Made by a program: the position numbers and the translations under genes
Assembly: GCA_937927915.1 (NCBI GenBank)
Contig: CALGKB010000008.1
Coordinates: 1 to 64,000, forward strand
DNA from: an uncultured Pseudanabaenaceae cyanobacterium
GTDB taxonomy: Bacteria; Cyanobacteriota; Cyanobacteriia; Pseudanabaenales; Pseudanabaenaceae
Direction: 5' to 3'
Length of the DNA: 64,000 nt
In this document: in pieces, positions 10,382 to 20,433 of the stretch
How the letters are laid out: each line of letters starts with the position of its first letter
How positions within the stretch are numbered: position 1 is the first letter of the stretch
The notes under the pieces: model-generated
The model's input: the letters and a program-made list of their open reading frames with translations, nothing else
Databases searched by the model: none
Told to the model about the DNA's origin: nothing

Positions 10382-11839
10382 ATGGAGAGAGTTGTCGGTC
10401 TGCTGTTTTCCCTAGGGGTGCCTTTTCTACTGGTTGCCCAGGAGAATGCCCTTGTATTGCTGCAACAGGCTAATGCCCTGCGGGAACAAAATAAATTGGA
10501 GGAGGCGGAAAAAGTCTATCGTCAAGCGATCGGTGCCAATCCTCAACTGGTGCCTGCCCACTATGGTCTGGGGGTAACGCTGCGCCAACGGGGTGACCTC
10601 AATGGTGCTGTCAATGCCCACCGCGAGGCTCTTAAACTTGACCCCAACTATGCCCCTGCCCACTATGGTTTGGGTTTAGCCCTCTTCCAAAAGGGGGACA
10701 TCACGGGGGCAATTAACGCCTACCAAAAGGTGATCCAGCTCAGTAAGCCCGAACCCAGTTTGGCTCCCACCTACTACAATCTCGGTCTGGCGGAGGAGAA
10801 ACGGCAAAATTTCCCCGCGGCGGCGGCGGCTTTTCAAATGGCAATCCAACTTGACCCCAGTTATGGTCTTGCCTACAGCGGTCTGGGTACGGTTCTCCGC
10901 AAGCAGGGGAAACAGCAAGAGGCGATCGAGACGCTGCGTAAAGCTATCACGCTGCAGCCAGATAATGTCACTGCCCAATTTGCCCTGGGGGTGGCGCTCT
11001 ACGAGGCAAAGGACTACAAGGGGGCGGCAAGTGCCTACCGATCGGTGCTGGCTCTGCAACCCAATTTCCCCAATGCCCACTATAACTTGGCTATTGCTCT
11101 CACTGCCCAGGGGGATATGGAGGGGGCTGCCGCTGCCTATGGGGAGGCAATTAAACGCCATGACCGCAATCCCGATCTCTACAATGCCTGGGGCAATGTC
11201 CTGTTGCAAATTGGCAAAATCACGGAGGCTCAAGCCGCCTTTAGTCGCAGTTTGGTGTTGCAACCCCGCAATCCCGTCGCCCTCAATGGTATTGGTTTGA
11301 GTTACCGCCGCCAGGGAAATCTGGACAAAGCGATCGAGGCCTATCGCCAAGCGATTCAAATCAACCCCCAATACGCCGCTGCCTACAACAATTTGGGGAG
11401 GGCTTATGCCGATCGCAGGGAATATGAGCAAGCCATTGCTGCCTTTCAGGATGCTATTAGGGTTGACCCCCAAAACGCCGTTGCCTACAGCAATCTGGGC
11501 AATCTCCTCAGGATGCAGGGGGATATGGAGGGGGCAGTGAAGGCACTGCAGCAAGCTATCAGTCTGGGGAAAGAAGAAATTTGGGTGGACTACACAAGCC
11601 TGGGACTTGCGCTAGTGGAACAAAACAAGCTGGAGGAGGCACTGAAGGCTTACCAGCAATCCCTGCAGGAAAATCCCAACTATGCTGTCACCCACCTGGG
11701 ACTAGGGGCACTCTATAGCCGCCGCGGCGATAAACAGCAGGCACTCAATCACTACCAAACTGCCCTCAAACTCTATGAGTCTGTGCAAGACAAGGAGTGG
11801 ATCGATCGGGTGCAGCAAGCGATCAAAGCCCTACAGTGA
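10382..11839 (+). CDS. tetratricopeptide repeat protein with signal peptide
   Basis: 485 aa. Around a dozen TPR units (e.g. PAHYGLGVTLRQRGDLNGAVNAHREALKLDPNY). Confidence 0.88.
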   Translation: MERVVGLLFSLGVPFLLVAQENALVLLQQANALREQNKLEEAEKVYRQAIGANPQLVPAHYGLGVTLRQRGDLNGAVNAHREALKLDPNYAPAHYGLGLALFQKGDITGAINAYQKVIQLSKPEPSLAPTYYNLGLAEEKRQNFPAAAAAFQMAIQLDPSYGLAYSGLGTVLRKQGKQQEAIETLRKAITLQPDNVTAQFALGVALYEAKDYKGAASAYRSVLALQPNFPNAHYNLAIALTAQGDMEGAAAAYGEAIKRHDRNPDLYNAWGNVLLQIGKITEAQAAFSRSLVLQPRNPVALNGIGLSYRRQGNLDKAIEAYRQAIQINPQYAAAYNNLGRAYADRREYEQAIAAFQDAIRVDPQNAVAYSNLGNLLRMQGDMEGAVKALQQAISLGKEEIWVDYTSLGLALVEQNKLEEALKAYQQSLQENPNYAVTHLGLGALYSRRGDKQQALNHYQTALKLYESVQDKEWIDRVQQAIKALQ

Positions 11840-14800
11840 GCTGACCTTTTCCCTCCTTTTTTTCCCTCCCCAGGCAGGGAAGGGGGTTTCATGCAACAGC
11901 AGATAAAAGCAGGGAATAATAAACAAAGTCAAAAGCGTCGCGAAAGACAGACCAGAGAAAACCACAATTCCCAAGGGGCGTAGAAATTCACTCCCCTCCC
12001 CTAAACCCAATGCCAAGGGCAACAACCCTAAAACAGTGGTGATCGTGGTCATCAAGATGGGGCGCAAGCGCTGCGGTGCAGCCTGGGTAATCGCGGTCAT
12101 CCGATCGCAGCCTGTCTCTTCTCTGATCTGATTCGCTAATTCCACCATGATAATAGCGTTGTTGACGACAATTCCTACTAGTAAAACTGCCCCCACAACC
12201 ACGGTGGCACCGATGGAAGTTTGGGTGACAAAGAGACCAAAGATACCCCCCGCCAGAGCTAAGGGCACAGTAAACATGATCACCAGAGGGTCGATGAGGG
12301 AGTTATATTGCACTGCCATCACCACAAAGACCAGAAAAGTTGCCAACAGACCCAGGACTTGCAGGGATTGTTGTAGTTGACGATTTGCCTCGGCGGCAGA
12401 ACTGGGCAAGACTGTGATACCAGGGGGCAATTCTATTTGTTTTAATGTCTGTTCTACTTCTTGGATAGCTTGGCTGAGGCTAGCTCCCCGATTGAGGTTG
12501 CCGTTGATGACAAAGACGTTCTTTTGATTGAGGCGTAGAATTTCCCCAGGGGCAGTCCCCATCTTGATCGCCGCTACGTCATGTAGCTGCACTGTCTGTC
12601 CTTCCCTGGTAAACAGGGGCAGTTGTGCCAATTGCGATGGCTTGCTGATCTGAGCACGATCGAGTTTCACTCTCACATCCACAAGGCGATTGCCCCGCTG
12701 CAGCTGGGTCGGTACGCTGCCTAGAATAGCTGTATTGACTGTCTGTCCTAGGTCTGCCACTGTCAAGCCCAGTCTCTGCAGTCTTTCCCAGTTGGGTTGA
12801 ATTTGGATTTCTGGTTGTCTGGCATCGCTGTCAGGGCGGAAGTTTGCCCCTTTCACTTTCTCTTCTAATGCGCGCAATACCTGTCTGCCTGTTCTTTCTA
12901 GGGTCATTAGATCATTGCCCTGCAGCAGGACATCGATTTCTGTGCCTGGGGTAGGGGAGTTGTTGAGGATGATCCCCCGCACTCTGCCAGGGTTAACTCG
13001 CATGCGAATACCCGCTAAATTCAATTTGTTGATCTTTTGGTTTACTTTTTGTACATAGGCAAAGACGTTACTACCTGGTTGTAGGGTGATGGTGCTGGAA
13101 CTGCGTAGTGGATTAGCAGTGGCATTGTTGCCGAAGACCACCCCCCCGATCGTAGAAAAGACGTATTTTGTCTCTGGTTCCTGGCGCAGTATCTCTTCTA
13201 CTATCCTCATCACCCGTTGATTGGTCGCCAAGGTGGTGCCAGCGGGAAATTGGGCAATGACATTCACCAGTCCTGTGTTGATGGGGGGGAGAATCTCCTG
13301 CGGTATCTGTCTTGCCATCCACCAGGCAGTGCTGCCACAGAGAAGAAACGCCAGTACAATCACTAATAAGCGCCAACGCAGTAAATGCTGCAGTAACCAA
13401 CTGTAACCCTCTGTAGCGGCAAGAAACCGATCGTTAAACTGCTGCCATAACCACCATCTGCCTATGCCACTAGTTGCCCTCACTGCCAACAGCCGCGATG
13501 CCAAGGCGGGTACCACTGTCACTGCCACCACAATAGAGGCTGCCACAGCAAAGACGATCGTTAACACCAATTCATTGAACAAGAGAGAGATAAAGCCGCC
13601 GATCAACAAAAAGGGCAAGACTGCTACTATGTTTGTACTGGTAGAAGCAATGAGGGCAGATTCCACCTTCTGACTACTGGCAATCGAGCGTTCGATCGTC
13701 TCTTTCCACCCCAAACTACTGTTGGCACTTTTGCCCAACACCATCCCTGTCCCTACGGCAATGCTTTCTAGCATGACAATGGAGTTATCCACTACAATTC
13801 CCACCCCCAGGGCTAACCCCCCCAAACTAAACAAATTCAAGGAGAAATGGCACAACGCCATGACAATGACAGCCGCCAGAATGGAGAGGGGAATGGCAGT
13901 CAAGATGATCAAGGTCTGCCGCAGGGAACCTAAAAATAACAGGACGGCAATAGCAGCTAAAATTGCCCCTGTCACCCCCGCCTGCACCACTGATTTAATG
14001 GCATTGCGAATGAAACGGGAGTCATCTAGGGTCACTGTCAACACTGCATCGGCAGGAATTAACCCCTGTTGTTTTAGGGTTTCTAACTTTTGCTGCACCC
14101 CTTCTACCACAGCGATCGTGTTGGCATCGGGCTGTTTTTGCACTGTCACTTTTACGGCTGGTTCGCCATTGAGGGTGACAAACAAGCGCTGTTCGGCACT
14201 GCCATCGGTCACAGTGGCGAAATCCCGCAGATAGACCTGTTTGCCATTGACAGGGAAAGATAACTCCTCTATCGCCTGGGGGGAGGTAAAACGACCGATC
14301 GTTCTAGTCAAAGGTTCAAATAGGGGTCCTTCTAATCTGCCGCCAGAAATATCTTGATTTCTCTGTTGCAGGGCAGTCAACACATCCCTGAGGGCAATAC
14401 CCTGGGCTTGCAGACGGGCAAAGTCCACCTTTACGGTCACTTCCTCTGTCTGTCCCCCCACGACATCGACAGCTGCCACCCCAGGCACGACACTCAATTC
14501 CCTTGCCAGCTCTTCTTCTGCAAAAATGCGCAGGGCTAGGGGAGAAAGACTAGGAGAAGTGAGGGCAAATTCATAGACAGGCAGTTGGGAGGGGTCAAAC
14601 TTAAAAATGCGGGCATCTTCAATATTATCGGGCAAGCGGCTGCGCCCGCGATTGTAGGTAGCAGTCACATCATTCAATGCCTGGTCTAAATTACTGCCGG
14701 GGGCAAAGAACAAATCTACTCTTACCCTTCCTTCCTGGGTGCGGGAGAATATCTGGGTGACACCCTCCGTAGCAGCAAGGGAGGCTTCCAGGGGTTTGGT

Positions 14801-15004
14801 CACCGCATCCACTGCCACTTCGGGAGAAATGCCAGGGATATTCAACTGCACGGCAATGCGAGGATAGGTAATGGCAGGGAGGAGATCGACTTGCAAGCGG
14901 CTAATTAAAAATAGCCCCAACACCACCACCGCCAAACTGAGCATGAGAGTCCCAATGTGCCGGCGGATGGCAAGCCGACTGATGCTAATTCCCTGGTCTG
15001 TCAT
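11831..15004 (-). CDS. RND efflux transporter, AcrB/HAE1-type inner membrane subunit
   Basis: About 1057 aa from MTDQGISISRLAIRRHIGT. RND motifs: VDLLPAITYPRIAVQLNIPGISPE, LGVGIVVDNSIVMLESI, VLLVGIVVNNAIIMVELANQIREE. Confidence 0.95.
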   Translation of the reverse strand: MTDQGISISRLAIRRHIGTLMLSLAVVVLGLFLISRLQVDLLPAITYPRIAVQLNIPGISPEVAVDAVTKPLEASLAATEGVTQIFSRTQEGRVRVDLFFAPGSNLDQALNDVTATYNRGRSRLPDNIEDARIFKFDPSQLPVYEFALTSPSLSPLALRIFAEEELARELSVVPGVAAVDVVGGQTEEVTVKVDFARLQAQGIALRDVLTALQQRNQDISGGRLEGPLFEPLTRTIGRFTSPQAIEELSFPVNGKQVYLRDFATVTDGSAEQRLFVTLNGEPAVKVTVQKQPDANTIAVVEGVQQKLETLKQQGLIPADAVLTVTLDDSRFIRNAIKSVVQAGVTGAILAAIAVLLFLGSLRQTLIILTAIPLSILAAVIVMALCHFSLNLFSLGGLALGVGIVVDNSIVMLESIAVGTGMVLGKSANSSLGWKETIERSIASSQKVESALIASTSTNIVAVLPFLLIGGFISLLFNELVLTIVFAVAASIVVAVTVVPALASRLLAVRATSGIGRWWLWQQFNDRFLAATEGYSWLLQHLLRWRLLVIVLAFLLCGSTAWWMARQIPQEILPPINTGLVNVIAQFPAGTTLATNQRVMRIVEEILRQEPETKYVFSTIGGVVFGNNATANPLRSSSTITLQPGSNVFAYVQKVNQKINKLNLAGIRMRVNPGRVRGIILNNSPTPGTEIDVLLQGNDLMTLERTGRQVLRALEEKVKGANFRPDSDARQPEIQIQPNWERLQRLGLTVADLGQTVNTAILGSVPTQLQRGNRLVDVRVKLDRAQISKPSQLAQLPLFTREGQTVQLHDVAAIKMGTAPGEILRLNQKNVFVINGNLNRGASLSQAIQEVEQTLKQIELPPGITVLPSSAAEANRQLQQSLQVLGLLATFLVFVVMAVQYNSLIDPLVIMFTVPLALAGGIFGLFVTQTSIGATVVVGAVLLVGIVVNNAIIMVELANQIREETGCDRMTAITQAAPQRLRPILMTTITTVLGLLPLALGLGEGSEFLRPLGIVVFSGLSFATLLTLFIIPCFYLLLHETPFPAWGGKKRREKVSSL

Positions 15005-16271
15005 TTTTCCCTCCCTTTGCCTGCGATAACACACTGACTGCTACTTTGTCGCCCTCTTGCAGGGGTCTGCTGCTTCTAACGACATATTCTTCCCCCGGCA
15101 CTAATCCCGATCGGATGACCACTTTGCCATCGACTTCTTGCCCTAGTTGGACGGAGCGGGCTTTTACCCTAATAGTTTCCCCCGATCGTTGGACGACAAA
15201 AATTGTACTCTCCTGGGCATTGGGTCTCCCCGCTGTGCGCAGGGCAGTGAGAGGGACTGTCACCACCTTGCTGGTTTTAGGGGGCACAAAGGTCACTCTG
15301 GCAAGCAGTCCACTGCCGATGGTTTGGTGGGCATTGGCGATGGTCACTTCTACAGGAATGAGACGGGAACGGGGGTCAGCTGTGGGGGCGATGCGGCTGA
15401 TCTCCCCTGGGAATTGCAATTTGGGTAGGGCATCGAGGGTGACAGTAGCGGTTTGTCCCAAGGTGAGATTAGCCCGATCGAGTTCCGACACTTCCACCAC
15501 TACCTTAACTGTAGAGAAATCGGCAATTTTAACAATTTCATTCCCCACTTGGAGGAGGTTGCCTGCCTCAGCAGTTTTAGCGGTGACAATGCCTGGGATG
15601 GGAGCACGCAGGACGGTGTAGGATAATCTTTCCTCTGCCTGTTGCAGGATGGCTCTTTGGGCAGCAAGGCGTCTTTGGGCGGTGACCACCTCTGCCTGCT
15701 GGGATTGCAACTGTGCCTGGGTGGCTTTCAGAGTTTGTTTGGCGCTATTTGCCCTCGTCTGTGCCTGTTCCGCCTGTTGGGGAGGGACTGCCCCCACCTG
15801 TGCTAATTGTTGCCATCTTTGTGCATCTGCCTCGGCCTGCTGTAGTTCCAATTGGGCGCGCTCTACCTGTGCTCTGGCATTAGCGACTAGGGTTTCAATT
15901 CTGGCTAGTTCCGCTGCCCGCGCTGCCAATTCCGCTTCCGCCTGCAGGACATTAGCCCTTAATATCCCATCGTCTTGGCGGGCAATCACTTGCCCCTGTT
16001 GCACCAAGTCCCCCCGATCGACTGCTAGTTCTAGCAGTTGCCCCTCTACCCTTGCCCGCAGAGTCACTTCCCGCTGGGGGTTGGTTGTGCCTGTATACTG
16101 GCGGGGGCGATCGATCGTCTCGAGGGCTGCCACTGCTGTATCGACATTGATGGTGTGGAGAGGAGGACCAGCTGGCGGTTGTGCCTGACCGGAGGGGGAA
16201 CTAGTGCGACAACTACTGAGCCATAGCCCCAAGATACCCCCCAAGATGACAAGACCGATTTTGCGCCCCAT
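14985..16271 (-). CDS. RND efflux periplasmic adaptor (membrane fusion) lipoprotein
   Basis: Lipobox-like LWLSSCRTS; MFP pattern EVTLRARVEGQLLELAVDRGDLVQQGQVIARQD; adjacent to the RND pump. Confidence 0.92.
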   Translation of the reverse strand: MGRKIGLVILGGILGLWLSSCRTSSPSGQAQPPAGPPLHTINVDTAVAALETIDRPRQYTGTTNPQREVTLRARVEGQLLELAVDRGDLVQQGQVIARQDDGILRANVLQAEAELAARAAELARIETLVANARAQVERAQLELQQAEADAQRWQQLAQVGAVPPQQAEQAQTRANSAKQTLKATQAQLQSQQAEVVTAQRRLAAQRAILQQAEERLSYTVLRAPIPGIVTAKTAEAGNLLQVGNEIVKIADFSTVKVVVEVSELDRANLTLGQTATVTLDALPKLQFPGEISRIAPTADPRSRLIPVEVTIANAHQTIGSGLLARVTFVPPKTSKVVTVPLTALRTAGRPNAQESTIFVVQRSGETIRVKARSVQLGQEVDGKVVIRSGLVPGEEYVVRSSRPLQEGDKVAVSVLSQAKGGKNDRPGN

Positions 16272-16325
16272 ATGTCACCAGTTTGCCAAGCTTAGCTTAA
16301 AGCTTAAGGATTTCTAAAGCAAGCA

Positions 16326-16460
16326 CTAGTTCACTGTATCTCCCCCAAGTTCTAGCTGGACGCCCTTGCATCTGCGGTTATACAACTGACAAAAGCGATC
16401 GATGTACTTAGGGTCTGCCAGGAGAATGAGGTCGAGATAGGCTTTAATGGCTGTCCTGTG
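16326..16460 (-). other. coding-like reverse ORF without a canonical start codon (possible gene fragment)
   Basis: HRTAIKAYLDLILLADPKYIDRFCQLYNRRCKGVQLELGGDTVN* between TAA and TAG; absent from the ORF track. Confidence 0.35.
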
Positions 16461-16489
16461 TTACTGTGGGGGGAGCTAAACAGGAAACT

Positions 16490-17380
16490 ATGGAACAACA
16501 GTCGTGCAGCGAAGCTCACTTGCCCTTGCAGGAATGGTTGTCTTTAGTAAAACCGATCGCTTGGCAGGCAGCAGAAGTAGTTTTGACATATTATCAGCCG
16601 TCCATCGCCGGTGGGCGAGATTTAGACATTCAAGACAAAGGTGGCTCGGAAGGACCCGTCACCAAGGCAGATATTGCCAGCAACGAAGTGATCCTAGCGG
16701 GCTTACAGCGGCAGTTTGGCACCCAGGAATTTGCCTACCTCAGTGAAGAGACAGAGGATGACTTTACCCGACTACAGCGGGAATGGGTCTGGATTATTGA
16801 CCCCCTCGACGGCACCAATGAATTTCTGGAAGGCAAAGGGGAATTTGCTATCCACATAGGACTGACCTATCGGCAGCGACCGCTTGTGGCAGTAGTGGTA
16901 TTACCAGCCCTAGGCAAACTCTACAGCGCTGTGCTAGGAGAAGGAGCCTATAGGGAAGACAGACAAGGGCAAAGGCAAAAATTACAGGTTTCCGATCGCT
17001 TTGACCCCGCCACAATGACAGTGATTGCCAGTCGCAGTCATCGCAGTCCCAAGTTAAACTACATCCTCACTCAGGTACCCAAGGCAGCGGAATGTGCCGT
17101 CGGCAGTATTGGGGGGAAATTTGCGGCCCTGGCAGAGGGCAGGGCGGACTACTACATCTCTGTATCAGGGCATTCGGCGCCCAAGGACTGGGATTACTGC
17201 GCCCCGGAACTGATCCTGCAGGAAGCAGGGGGAAAACTGACTAGGTTTGACGGTTCTCCCCTTACCTACAATAATCGGGATGTAGCGCAATGGGGGGAGA
17301 TTCTCGCCAGTAATGGACACAATCACCACTACTTGTGTCAACTTTGTCAGGCAGCAGCGCAACAATTTGCGCGGCTCTAA
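16490..17380 (+). CDS. cysQ: 3'(2'),5'-bisphosphate nucleotidase / inositol monophosphatase family
   Basis: VTKADIASNEVI, WIIDPLDGTNEFLEGKGEFAIHIGL, HSAPKDWDYCAPELILQEAGGKLT. Confidence 0.88.
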   Translation: MEQQSCSEAHLPLQEWLSLVKPIAWQAAEVVLTYYQPSIAGGRDLDIQDKGGSEGPVTKADIASNEVILAGLQRQFGTQEFAYLSEETEDDFTRLQREWVWIIDPLDGTNEFLEGKGEFAIHIGLTYRQRPLVAVVVLPALGKLYSAVLGEGAYREDRQGQRQKLQVSDRFDPATMTVIASRSHRSPKLNYILTQVPKAAECAVGSIGGKFAALAEGRADYYISVSGHSAPKDWDYCAPELILQEAGGKLTRFDGSPLTYNNRDVAQWGEILASNGHNHHYLCQLCQAAAQQFARL

Positions 17381-19199
17381 AAGCAGCATTGGGATTCCTT
17401 TACTGTGGGGCTTCCTGGCACTAACCCTGGGTAAATTCTTGCCCCTCTTAGAACTGCAAATGCAGGCATTATTTGTAGGGTGGCGACCCGCCCAATCCCC
17501 CCCACCAGAAATAGTCATAGTGGCTATTGATGAACTGAGTCTTGCCCAAACAGAAAAATTCCCCTGGCAACGGAAAAACTATGCCCTTGCCATCGATCGC
17601 TTAATGCAAGCAGGGGCAAAAGTTGTCGCTCTTGATTTATTATTTGTCAATCCTAGTATCTATGGTGCAGAAGACGATCGCAAATTTCTAGCTACCCTCC
17701 TACGCTACCAAGACCGCTTAGTATTAGCCAGCAGCTATGAAGTTTCTGCCAGCCAGGAGGGCAAAATTGAACGCCGTCTTAGTCCCCGGGATATTTTCCC
17801 CCAGTTAGAGCAAAAAGTAGAAGGATTTGTCAATCTCCCCATCGAGGCGGACGGCACTATCCATCGTCTACCCCAACTTCCCACAGGGGAAAAAACTTTT
17901 GTGGGGGCAATTTTACACCAAGCGGGGGTCACTGTCTCGCCTGCTAGTAAATATATCAACTACCTTGGCAGGGCAGAAACCTGGGTGCGGTCAGGGCAAC
18001 AATATCCCTTTTCCTATCTCTTGGAGCAGCAAAATTGGCAGGGAATTTTACAAAATGGGCAGGTTTTTAGAGACAAAATCGTGCTAATTGGAGCCACTGC
18101 CCCCTCCCTGCAGGACATCCAACCCTCCCCCCTGGGACCAATGGCGGGTGTGGAAATTCATGCCCACGCCCTGGCAACTATACTGCAAAACCGATCGGTT
18201 ACATTTTTAACTGCCCCCTGGCTACTTTTAGTTTGGCTATTTTTCTGTGCCTATGCCTTGCAGCAAATCCCACAGCCCCAATATCAGTTTGCCGCTGCTA
18301 TTATACTTGCCCTTTTAGCCGTAGTTACTAGCTTTATCCTCTGGCAGACCCTCTATCTATTTCTGCCTATTGGCAAAATTCTCATTACCACTTTGGGTAT
18401 GGGCACTACCTATTTAGTTACGGGAGTAATTCAAGAACAGTTAGCTCGGCAGAAATTGCGCCGCACTTTGGATATATATGTCGCCGCCCCCATCGTGGCA
18501 GAAATTTTACAACAACCCGATTCCTACTACGAAATAATGGCAGGCAAAGCGATCGAGGCAGTGGTGATGTTTTGCGATATTCGCGGTTTTACCGCTATTG
18601 CCCAAATGCTCCCCCCCCAAGTCCTTGTGCAACAATTAAATCAATATCTCAGCGCTATGGTAGCATCAATTATTGCCCACCAGGGCACAGTGGATAAATT
18701 CATAGGGGATGCCATCATGGCAGAATTTGGTTCCCCTCTGTCACGGGGTAAAACCCAAGATGTGATGGCAGGGATTAAAGCCAGTTTGGCAATGCGTCTT
18801 GCCCTCCACCAATTAAGAAAAACCTGGCGACAACAGGGACAAATACCTTTCTTCCATGGTATTGGTTTACATTTTGGGGAAGTTATTGTCGGGAATATTG
18901 GCTCTCCCCAACGGTTAGAATATGCCGTAATCGGTGATACTGTAAACACTGCCAGTCGCATCGAAAGTATGACCAAAGAACTGGGCTTTGATATTGTTAT
19001 TTCCGAAACCGTTTATGCCATTGCCCAGGACAAAATTGTAGCGGTGGATTTAGGTCAGCAGCAATTGCGGGGCAGGACAACCCCGATCCGTCTCTATGGC
19101 TTAGTCAGTCTGCGGGGGGAAGATGACAGCCTCTTTCAAGCAGTGCAGCGGGAATGGCAAGAATATAGAGGGAAAAATTTTTATGAGTACAGTTGCTGA
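17313..19199 (+). CDS. CHASE2 domain-containing class III adenylate cyclase
   Basis: 628 aa. CHASE2-like extracellular part (IVIVAIDELSLAQTEKFPWQRKNYALAIDRLMQAGAKVVALDLLF), three TMs, cyclase domain (VVMFCDIRGFTAIAQ, VDKFIGDAIMAEFG, AVIGDTVNTASRIE). Confidence 0.92.
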   Translation: MDTITTTCVNFVRQQRNNLRGSKSSIGIPLLWGFLALTLGKFLPLLELQMQALFVGWRPAQSPPPEIVIVAIDELSLAQTEKFPWQRKNYALAIDRLMQAGAKVVALDLLFVNPSIYGAEDDRKFLATLLRYQDRLVLASSYEVSASQEGKIERRLSPRDIFPQLEQKVEGFVNLPIEADGTIHRLPQLPTGEKTFVGAILHQAGVTVSPASKYINYLGRAETWVRSGQQYPFSYLLEQQNWQGILQNGQVFRDKIVLIGATAPSLQDIQPSPLGPMAGVEIHAHALATILQNRSVTFLTAPWLLLVWLFFCAYALQQIPQPQYQFAAAIILALLAVVTSFILWQTLYLFLPIGKILITTLGMGTTYLVTGVIQEQLARQKLRRTLDIYVAAPIVAEILQQPDSYYEIMAGKAIEAVVMFCDIRGFTAIAQMLPPQVLVQQLNQYLSAMVASIIAHQGTVDKFIGDAIMAEFGSPLSRGKTQDVMAGIKASLAMRLALHQLRKTWRQQGQIPFFHGIGLHFGEVIVGNIGSPQRLEYAVIGDTVNTASRIESMTKELGFDIVISETVYAIAQDKIVAVDLGQQQLRGRTTPIRLYGLVSLRGEDDSLFQAVQREWQEYRGKNFYEYSC

Positions 19200-19854
19200 T
19201 CTGTTTAATAGAATTGCCCCCGTCTATGACAACCTCAACGATGCCTTGAGTTTGGGGTTACACCGCGTGTGGAAAAAAATGGTCTACCGTTGGGCAGCCC
19301 CGCAGCTAGGGGAGGTGTGGCTAGATTTGTGCTGTGGCAGTGGCGATATGGCGATCCTATTGGCACGATCGGGGGCAACGGTAATTGGGGTAGATTTTGC
19401 CGAGTGCCAGTTAGAACTTGCCAGACAAAAAGGGAAAAATTTACCTAATCTAACCTGGGAGTGGGGGGATGTTTTGTATTTGCGCTTTCCGGATGCCAGT
19501 GTGGATGGGGTGACGATGACCTATGGTCTGCGCAATTTAGCTGACATAAAACAGGGCTTGCAGGAAATTTATCGCGTCCTTAAAACCCCAGGGAGAGCAG
19601 TAATCTTAGATTTCCACCGTCCCTATGACCCAGGGGTAGCCACCTTCCAAAAATGGTATTTGCGCAGGATCGTTGTTCCCACTGCCCAGCGGCTAAATTT
19701 AGCTAGGGAATACGCCTATTTAGAATCCAGTTTAGAGCAATTTCCCCAGGGACAAGAGCAAATACAACTGGCACAGGAGGTGGGTTTCGCAGTCAGTAAG
19801 CACTATCCGCTTCTAGGGGGAATGATGGGAATTTTGTCTCTGCAGAAAATCTAA
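19183..19854 (+). CDS. menG: UbiE/MenG-family (demethyl)quinone methyltransferase
   Basis: MSTVADLFNRIAPVYDNLNDALSLGLHRVWKKM, LDLCCGSGDMAILLA, MTYGLRNLADIKQGLQEIYRVLKTPGRAVILDF. Confidence 0.92.
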   Translation: MSTVADLFNRIAPVYDNLNDALSLGLHRVWKKMVYRWAAPQLGEVWLDLCCGSGDMAILLARSGATVIGVDFAECQLELARQKGKNLPNLTWEWGDVLYLRFPDASVDGVTMTYGLRNLADIKQGLQEIYRVLKTPGRAVILDFHRPYDPGVATFQKWYLRRIVVPTAQRLNLAREYAYLESSLEQFPQGQEQIQLAQEVGFAVSKHYPLLGGMMGILSLQKI

Positions 19855-19905
19855 CCCTTCTGTCAGTTGTGCTAGAGTGACGATACAGGTCTCTCCCACT
19901 GGTTT

Positions 19906-20433
19906 ATGATGTTCTCTCCTCTTGCCCTCGCTTTGGTTTTGTTGGGGGGCGGTGCTCTGCCTTTGCTAGCCCAGGATGCCCAGTGCTTTATCCAGGATGC
20001 CAAGGGGCGTAAAGTTGACCTCACTAATATCTGCGGTAGGACTGCTACCCCTGCCACTTCCCCCCGCTTTGTTGTAGTCCCCATCAAAGACCGCCGCGGC
20101 AATACCCCTGTCATAGCGGTCACCTTCAATGGTAGGCAGACTTTTGATATGATCCTTGACACAGGGGCAACGGGGACAGTGATCACCCAGGAAATGGCAA
20201 ATGCCCTCAATGTCCGTCCCTTTACTGCTGTGAAGGCTCAAGTAGCGGATGGGTCAACGGTGGTCTTTCCCATTGGCTTTGTCCAGTCTATCAGTGTCAA
20301 TGGCGCCACTGTCAATAACGTGCCGGTAGCGATCGCTCCCCAAATGCCATTGGGGCTGTTGGGCAATGACTTCCTCAGTAGCTATGACGTTAAAATCAAA
20401 CGGGACACGATCGAGCTATACCAGCGTCCCTAG
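19906..20433 (+). CDS. secreted retropepsin-like aspartic protease
   Basis: Signal peptide plus FDMILDTGATGTVITQEMANALNV and PLGLLGNDFLSSYDVKI. Confidence 0.82.
   Translation: MMFSPLALALVLLGGGALPLLAQDAQCFIQDAKGRKVDLTNICGRTATPATSPRFVVVPIKDRRGNTPVIAVTFNGRQTFDMILDTGATGTVITQEMANALNVRPFTAVKAQVADGSTVVFPIGFVQSISVNGATVNNVPVAIAPQMPLGLLGNDFLSSYDVKIKRDTIELYQRP

Noticed and set aside
10676-11554. 292-aa reverse ORF antisense to the TPR gene
   Set aside because: Fully antisense to a strong TPR coding region; the open frame is explained by codon bias and repeats.
10382-11839. DNA repeats within the TPR gene
   Set aside because: Imperfect repetition is explained by TPR protein repeats, not a mobile or regulatory repeat.
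13722-14234. 170-aa forward ORF rich in Thr/Met/Ala
   Set aside because: Antisense to the RND transporter; low-complexity translation.
15046-16188. Forward ORFs of 191 and 179 aa
   Set aside because: Antisense to the RND adaptor; composition (Ser/Cys/Ala-rich) typical of shadow frames.
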